From the NCBI RefSeq assembly GCF_018613065.1, contig NZ_JAGGQW010000031.1:1-64000 (forward strand): a stretch of DNA of 64,000 nt, read 5' to 3'. The position numbers and the translations under genes are program-made. Below the pieces are notes generated by a model. The model worked only from the letters and a program-made list of their open reading frames with translations. It was not told the DNA's origin and ran no database searches. The DNA is from Bacillus sp. ISL-7. Its GTDB lineage: Bacteria > Bacillota > Bacilli > Bacillales_B > DSM-18226. Below, in pieces: positions 59,875 to 64,000 of this stretch. Each line of letters begins with the position of its first letter. The stretch's first letter is position 1.

Positions 59875-60495
59875 TTAATGAGCCTGAATAGAAATATCAA
59901 TAGTCTTATAGGCTATGAGAAAGGTTGCTAAAGAGTAAAATGCCTCTTTAAGACCAAATATGAAAATCGAACTTCCAAAGATGAATATATTAAATAACAG
60001 AATAATTTGCCCTATTGAAAAAGGGGAACGTTTACTAAACAGAATGGCCAACACCTCTGTCCCATCAAAACATCCGCCAAACCGAATGGTTATTCCAACT
60101 CCGAGTCCTAAACTAATACCTCCAAGGACAATCACTACAATCGGGCTATCAGTTATGACAGGAAACGGTTCTAATAAATAGGTTTCAATTGATAGGACAA
60201 GAATAGCAAATAGGCTTAGCATGAGAAATCTTCTACCCAGAAATCGATAAGCAATTAGGAAAAAAGGAGTATTTAATATCAACAAAAACAATCCTATTTC
60301 TTCACTTGTAATATGTGAAAGAAGGATGCATATTCCAATAATCCCCCCGTCAATAATATGATTTTCTACCAAAAATAATTGTAAGGAAATAGCGACCAGA
60401 GATGCCCCCAAGAAAATAATAAAAACCCGCTGATAAAAAGGGAATCCACCTGACCTGCTAAAATCAGTATAGAATTTTATTTTTTTCCTATACAT
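59875..60495 (-). CDS. YitT family membrane protein, no DUF2179 tail
   Basis: Integral membrane protein of about 206 residues with five to six helices. The YitT core is seen: HIIDGGIIGICILLSHIT (about 46-63), NTPFFLIAYRFLGRRF (about 76-91) and GIGLGxx-type RFGGCFDGTEVLAIL (about 138-152). Full-length YitT proteins have about 280 residues with a C-terminal DUF2179 domain; this one stops right after the last helix (YKTIDISIQAH). I chose ATG 60495 behind AAAAGGGGAC. Function unknown. Confidence 0.8.
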   Translation of the reverse strand: MYRKKIKFYTDFSRSGGFPFYQRVFIIFLGASLVAISLQLFLVENHIIDGGIIGICILLSHITSEEIGLFLLILNTPFFLIAYRFLGRRFLMLSLFAILVLSIETYLLEPFPVITDSPIVVIVLGGISLGLGVGITIRFGGCFDGTEVLAILFSKRSPFSIGQIILLFNIFIFGSSIFIFGLKEAFYSLATFLIAYKTIDISIQAH

Positions 60496-60587
60496 ATTTG
60501 TCCCCTTTTGAATCCAAAGTGCGGTCACATGTGTTCTAAAATTATATTCAATTTATAGAGAAAAATTCTTTATAGCTCAAATGAATA

Positions 60588-60640
60588 AAAAAAGAGCCGC
60601 TGCAACAAATTCACACTTGTTGCTAACGACTCTTTTTTAG
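60588..60640 (-). terminator. Terminator of trpB
   Basis: Minus strand AAAAAGAG..GCAACAA paired with TTGTTGC..CTCTTTTTT, a bulged hairpin with T-run about 25 bp after the trpB stop. Confidence 0.75.
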
Positions 60641-60663
60641 GTCAATATTTTAATGCCGTTAAA

Positions 60664-61827
60664 TTATTTTAACATCTTAAATACTTGCTCCACATCTTTA
60701 TCGCCACGGCCAGATAAGTTAACAATCAGCACATCGTCGTTTGCCAATTCTTTTGCCAACTTAATGGCGTATGCTACAGCATGAGAACTTTCTAACGCAG
60801 GAATAATGCCTTCAGTCTTGCTTAATACCTGAAACGCCTCGAGTGCTTCTTGCCCGGTTACGGTTACATATTCGGCCCGCCCACTGGTTTTCAAATGGCT
60901 GTGCTCAGGACCGACACCAGGATAATCAAGTCCTGCAGCAATCGAATACGTTGGTTTAGGCTCGCCCTTCTCATCTAGTAATGTTAAACATTTAAAGCCA
61001 TGGATCACAGCTGGGACCCCTTCAGTCATCGTCGGTGCCTCAGCTGGTTCAACTCCAATTAAGCGCACATCATTTTCGTCAATATAATGGGCAAAGGCAC
61101 CAATAGCATTGCTCCCGCCTCCTGCACAGGCAACTACAGCTGTTGGCAGCCTGCCTTCTTTTTCTAGGATCTGACGTTTCGATTCTTCACTGATAATTGC
61201 TTGGAAGTGTTTGACCATTGTTGGATAAGGATGAGGACCCACGGCCGAACCTAATAGATAGAAGGTATTTTTATAGTTTTGCACCAAGTCGCCCAAGGCT
61301 TCATCGACGGCATCCTTTAAGCGGCCCTGCCCTTTATCAACAGGTACAACTTTGGCTCCTAATAATTCCATTCGAAAGACGTTGAGCGCTTGGCGTTCCG
61401 TATCTAGTTTACCCATATAAATAATACATTCCATCCCAAACATGGCACATGCGGTTGCAGTTGCCACACCGTGCTGGCCTGCTCCCGTTTCAGCAATAAT
61501 TCGCTTTGCACCCATTCGTTTTGCTAATAGAATCTGCCCAATTGCATTATTAATTTTGTGTGCCCCTGTATGATTCAAATCTTCTCGTTTCAGATAAATT
61601 TTTGCCCCTTGATTTTGCTTGGTTAAATTTTCAGCAAATGTTAACGGATTCTCTCTGCCTACATATTCTTTTAGGTAATATTTGAATTCCTCAATAAATT
61701 CCGGGTCATCTTTATACCGGAAAAATTGCTCTTCTAATTCGTTCATTACTAGTTGTAAATCCTCTGGTACAAAACTTCCGCCAAACTCTCCAAAATAGCC
61801 TTTATTCTCTACATTCACTTTCTCCAT
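60664..61827 (-). CDS. trpB: Tryptophan synthase beta chain
   Basis: PLP enzyme that joins indole and serine to make tryptophan. The 387 residues match TrpB1: the PLP Lys is in [14 protein letters not shown] (about 82-95), with [13 protein letters not shown] (about 105-117), [13 protein letters not shown] (about 188-200), [10 protein letters not shown] (about 230-239) and SGRGDKD near the end. It stands alone: no trpA, trpF or other trp gene is in the window. The start codon lies inside a series of (G/U)AG triplets that resembles a TRAP site. Whether a second trpB exists in a trp operon elsewhere cannot be told. Confidence 0.95.
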   Translation of the reverse strand: MEKVNVENKGYFGEFGGSFVPEDLQLVMNELEEQFFRYKDDPEFIEEFKYYLKEYVGRENPLTFAENLTKQNQGAKIYLKREDLNHTGAHKINNAIGQILLAKRMGAKRIIAETGAGQHGVATATACAMFGMECIIYMGKLDTERQALNVFRMELLGAKVVPVDKGQGRLKDAVDEALGDLVQNYKNTFYLLGSAVGPHPYPTMVKHFQAIISEESKRQILEKEGRLPTAVVACAGGGSNAIGAFAHYIDENDVRLIGVEPAEAPTMTEGVPAVIHGFKCLTLLDEKGEPKPTYSIAAGLDYPGVGPEHSHLKTSGRAEYVTVTGQEALEAFQVLSKTEGIIPALESSHAVAYAIKLAKELANDDVLIVNLSGRGDKDVEQVFKMLK

Positions 61828-61864
61828 GCTCTGCTCGACTCCTTCTAATCTATTATTCTAACTC
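61822..61864 (-). promoter_or_regulatory. TRAP-like site over the trpB ribosome site
   Basis: Eight GAG or UAG triplets lie in 43 nt of the minus-strand transcript, with spacers of 1, 5, 2, 3, 2, 2 and 4 nt, ending at codon two. The series includes GGAG of the ribosome site. TRAP binds 9-11 such triplets spaced by 2-3 nt and blocks translation of trpG and trpP in B. subtilis by covering the ribosome site. Several spacers here are off the ideal. Confidence 0.5.
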
Positions 61865-61956
61865 AGCCACAATTTTATTATATTAACTGAATATTCCTAT
61901 AATTATTTTACCATACAGTCCATTTTCTGCAAATATTTTAACTATTCAGTTACAAA

Positions 61957-61986
61957 GGAAAAAGCCTACAAAGAGTGTAGACTTTA
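61957..61986 (-). terminator. Terminator of the ABC exporter operon
   Basis: AAAGTCTACA / TGTAGGCTTTT stem on the minus strand followed by TTTCC, 27 bp after the permease stop. Confidence 0.8.
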
Positions 61987-62012
61987 TGTACTAGATCCTT
62001 AAAAGACCCTGT

Positions 62013-63206
62013 TTATTCATATCTCAATGAGTCAATCGGGTCGAGTTTTGAAGCTTTATTTGCTGGAAGCAGTCCAAACACAACACCAATTACCATCGAA
62101 AACAAAACGCCGCCTAACACTACTTGCCAAGACACCAAGGCTGGCCAGCCAGCAAAGAAACTCACTATAGTTGACGTTCCCCAGCCTAATAATATTCCGA
62201 GGATGCCGCCAATAAAGGTAAGTGTCATCGATTCTATTAAAAATTGGGTCAATACCTGGCCTCGAGTTGCGCCTAATGCCATACGAATTCCTATTTCCCT
62301 TGTTCTCTCTGTCACCGAAACGAGCATGATATTCATGACACCAATCCCGCCAACAAATAAAGAGATACCGGCAATACTCCCTATAATTAAAGTCATGATT
62401 TTTGTAATCTGCCCTACTCCTTGAGCAATTTCTTCCATATTAATAACTTGGTACGATTTTTCCGTATTATGGAGATTATTTAAAAGCTTAGTTGCCTTTT
62501 TACCTGCAACCTGCAGTTGCTCAGCTGACGCTGCTTGAAGGGTTACTTTGGTAAAATCGCTGCTTCCGAAAATAGTTTTCCATGTTTGGAAAGGTAGATA
62601 GACCTCCATTGATCCAAAGGAAAAAAGACCGGTTGGTTTTTCTAAAACCCCAATGATTTCAATTGGTTGATTGGCTACCGTAACAATATCTCCGACTGGA
62701 TTTTTCCCTTTAAATAATTCCTCCTGCAATTTATTACTGACTAACCCCACACGGCGCCCGCCCAGAAAATCAGAAGCTGAAAAATTTCTTCCCTCTGCTA
62801 CTTTCAACTCATTTAAATGGATGAAAGCTTGATTTATACCAGTGGTAGACACATCTTCTGTTTCCTTTTGAAATCGAAAAGTAGACAATTTTGTGCTTGA
62901 TGCAACCACACGATTAATTTCCGGAATTTGTTCAAGCGCCCTGATATCTTCCTGTTTGAATGGAGCTTGCTGAAATACATTAGGGTTTGCGCGCATTTCT
63001 TCATCAGAAGGCTGATAAAATATCTCAATAGTATTCCCTGGACCAGTAATCTGTGATTTAAGCATCGCCTCTCCGCCCTGTCCGATTGCTACCACGATTA
63101 TGACAGCACCCACACCAATAATAATTCCAAGCATCGTTAGAATACTTCGCATCTTATGGGCTTTAAGTGAGCTTAAAGCCATAAAAAGATTTTCCATAAA
63201 ACTCAT
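62013..63206 (-). CDS. MacB-type ABC transporter permease
   Basis: Mechanotransmission-type permease of the MacB/FtsX family, 397 residues: one N-terminal helix (about 22-44, LTMLGIIIGVGAVIIVVAIG), a large extracytoplasmic domain (about 50-265), and three C-terminal helices (about 275-300, 325-350, 363-385). Conserved parts are AHKMRSILTMLGIIIGVGAV (about 14-33) and ERTREIGIRMALGATRGQVL (about 304-323). With the ATPase and the membrane-fusion protein it exports peptides or antimicrobials. The gene overlaps the ATPase gene by 4 bp. Substrate unknown. Confidence 0.9.
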   Translation of the reverse strand: MSFMENLFMALSSLKAHKMRSILTMLGIIIGVGAVIIVVAIGQGGEAMLKSQITGPGNTIEIFYQPSDEEMRANPNVFQQAPFKQEDIRALEQIPEINRVVASSTKLSTFRFQKETEDVSTTGINQAFIHLNELKVAEGRNFSASDFLGGRRVGLVSNKLQEELFKGKNPVGDIVTVANQPIEIIGVLEKPTGLFSFGSMEVYLPFQTWKTIFGSSDFTKVTLQAASAEQLQVAGKKATKLLNNLHNTEKSYQVINMEEIAQGVGQITKIMTLIIGSIAGISLFVGGIGVMNIMLVSVTERTREIGIRMALGATRGQVLTQFLIESMTLTFIGGILGILLGWGTSTIVSFFAGWPALVSWQVVLGGVLFSMVIGVVFGLLPANKASKLDPIDSLRYE

Positions 63207-63895
63207 AGGGCCGGCCCCCCAACACCCATAGAAGGAGATTGAATCATTCCATCTCTAACCATAATCGTTCGGTTCGCGTATTCCGCCACTTCTGATTCAT
63301 GGGTAACGACGATAATGGTTACACCTTCCTCATTAAGTTCCTTAAATTGTTCCATAATGTCCTTGCTTGTCTTCGAATCAAGAGCACCCGTGGGCTCATC
63401 CGCTAATATCAACTTTGGTGTATTGACAATTGCTCTCGCAATAGCTACACGTTGCTTTTGTCCCCCAGATAGGGAATTGGGAAGATGGTTCATTCGATCC
63501 GCAAGACCTACTTTTATTAGTGCCTCTTCAGCACGGGACTGTCGCTCTTTTTTTGAGATTCCAGCATAAATCATTGGCAGTTCGACATTTTTTAAAGCTG
63601 ATAAGCGCGGCAGCAAATGGAACTGTTGAAAGACGAAGCCAATCGATTGATTTCTAACTCTCGCCAATTCTTTGTCATGATAATGCGATACATTTTCCCC
63701 GCCAAGGTAATACTCTCCCTCAGTCGGTTTATCCAAACAGCCGATAATATTCATTAAGGTTGATTTCCCAGAACCTGATGGACCCATAATGGCAGCAAAT
63801 TCACCTTCACGAATCGTGAGACTGATACCGTTTAAGACATGAACGCTCTCTTTTCCAAGCAAAAACGATCTTGTGATGGATTCTAGCCGGATCAT
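63203..63895 (-). CDS. MacB-type ABC transporter ATPase
   Basis: ATP-binding subunit of 230 residues. Walker A GPSGSGKST (about 37-45), Q-loop region VFQQFHLLPRLSALKNVELP (about 88-107), signature LSGGQKQRVAIARAI (about 141-155), Walker B LILADEPTGALDSKTS (about 161-176) and H-loop VVTHESEVAEYA (about 194-205). It is of the LolD/MacB/FtsE type. It overlaps the permease (4 bp) and the fusion protein (ATGA). Confidence 0.93.
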   Translation of the reverse strand: MIRLESITRSFLLGKESVHVLNGISLTIREGEFAAIMGPSGSGKSTLMNIIGCLDKPTEGEYYLGGENVSHYHDKELARVRNQSIGFVFQQFHLLPRLSALKNVELPMIYAGISKKERQSRAEEALIKVGLADRMNHLPNSLSGGQKQRVAIARAIVNTPKLILADEPTGALDSKTSKDIMEQFKELNEEGVTIIVVTHESEVAEYANRTIMVRDGMIQSPSMGVGGPAL

Positions 63896-64000
63896 TTGAT
63901 TGTCACTTCCAACCCATCCTTAATATTGTCGGGTCCATTAACGATAACTTGGTCTCCTTTTGAAACACCTTCAAGGATTTCAATTTTCTTTCCTGATGTG
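63892..64000 (-). CDS. Membrane fusion protein of the exporter (partial)
   Basis: Only the last 35 or so codons are in the window, and the gene runs past its right end. The visible tail GKKIEILEGVSKGDQVIVNG, then PDNIKDGLEVTIK, matches the C-terminal beta domain of HlyD/MacA/RND-type periplasmic adaptor proteins. The stop overlaps the ATPase start (ATGA), so it is the first gene of a three-gene fusion protein-ATPase-permease operon. Confidence 0.8.
   Translation of the reverse strand, partial: TSGKKIEILEGVSKGDQVIVNGPDNIKDGLEVTIK

Overview
The window reads as a low-GC, endospore-forming member of the Bacillaceae (Bacillus sensu lato). The support is an alpha/beta-type SASP gene, a CotY/CotZ-like spore coat gene, two YjcZ-type mini-proteins, a Spo0E-like phosphatase, sigI-rsgI, desK-desR, SAM-I (S-box) riboswitches and strong AGGAGG ribosome binding sites, all with close resemblance to B. 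subtilis families. A class IV PHA synthase system points to a PHB-storing relative of Priestia, Neobacillus or Cytobacillus; the species cannot be named from this window. No tRNA, rRNA, CRISPR array, complete IS element or prophage was seen.

Layout. 0.3-1.3 kb: a ZIP metal transporter and a Spo0E-like protein. 1.6-8.5 kb: methionine salvage (mtnD, mtnB, mtnX, mtnW, mtnE on the minus strand; mtnU and mtnK on the plus strand) with two S-box riboswitches but no mtnA. 8.6-9.2 kb: an ArsR/DUF2087 regulator behind a perfect 36-bp palindrome. 9.3-12.6 kb: a two-gene 2-oxoacid:ferredoxin oxidoreductase with fused subunits. 12.9-18.8 kb: lutABC, lutR and lutP with a shared operator. 19-24.6 kb: a B12-binding/radical SAM protein, spore-type small genes, and sigI-rsgI. 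24.9-31.2 kb: prfC, an FtsH-like protease, DUF1232 and YjcZ proteins, a frameshifted glycerophosphodiesterase gene and a coat protein. 31.4-35.1 kb: uppP, a secreted NlpC/P60 hydrolase, phaP and phaQ. 35.3-42.7 kb: PEP carboxylase, a cadherin-like secreted protein, an SRPBCC protein, an aminotransferase, YczE and a permuted papain-like protein. 43.1-48.6 kb: a YcnJ-like copper protein, a nucleotidyltransferase and pabBAC. 48.6-58.8 kb: a patchy region with dispersed GGTGTCAGGCACC repeats, gene relics, hydrolases, an MFS exporter, desKR and the phaC-phaR operon. 58.9-64 kb: a hydrolase, a YitT protein, a stand-alone trpB and a MacB-type ABC exporter cut by the window end.

How the genes work together. 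The mtn genes recycle methylthioribose to methionine under SAM control. The lut genes import lactate and oxidise it to pyruvate, and the adjacent oxidoreductase could convert pyruvate to acetyl-CoA plus reduced ferredoxin, although that link is inferred from position. Acetyl-CoA can feed PHB granules built by PhaC/PhaR and coated by two phasin-like proteins. A 34-bp element over the phaQ promoter recurs (30/34 identical) about 19 kb away, between desK and an alpha/beta hydrolase next to phaC, which suggests that PhaQ ties the two PHA loci together.

The most unusual points are the extended PHA operon (a second PhaR-like subunit, a second phasin, and scars of a lost acyl-CoA ligase, a dehydrogenase and a duplicated hydrolase), the shared PhaQ-type site, a TRAP-like leader on the orphan trpB, and the 36-bp palindrome.
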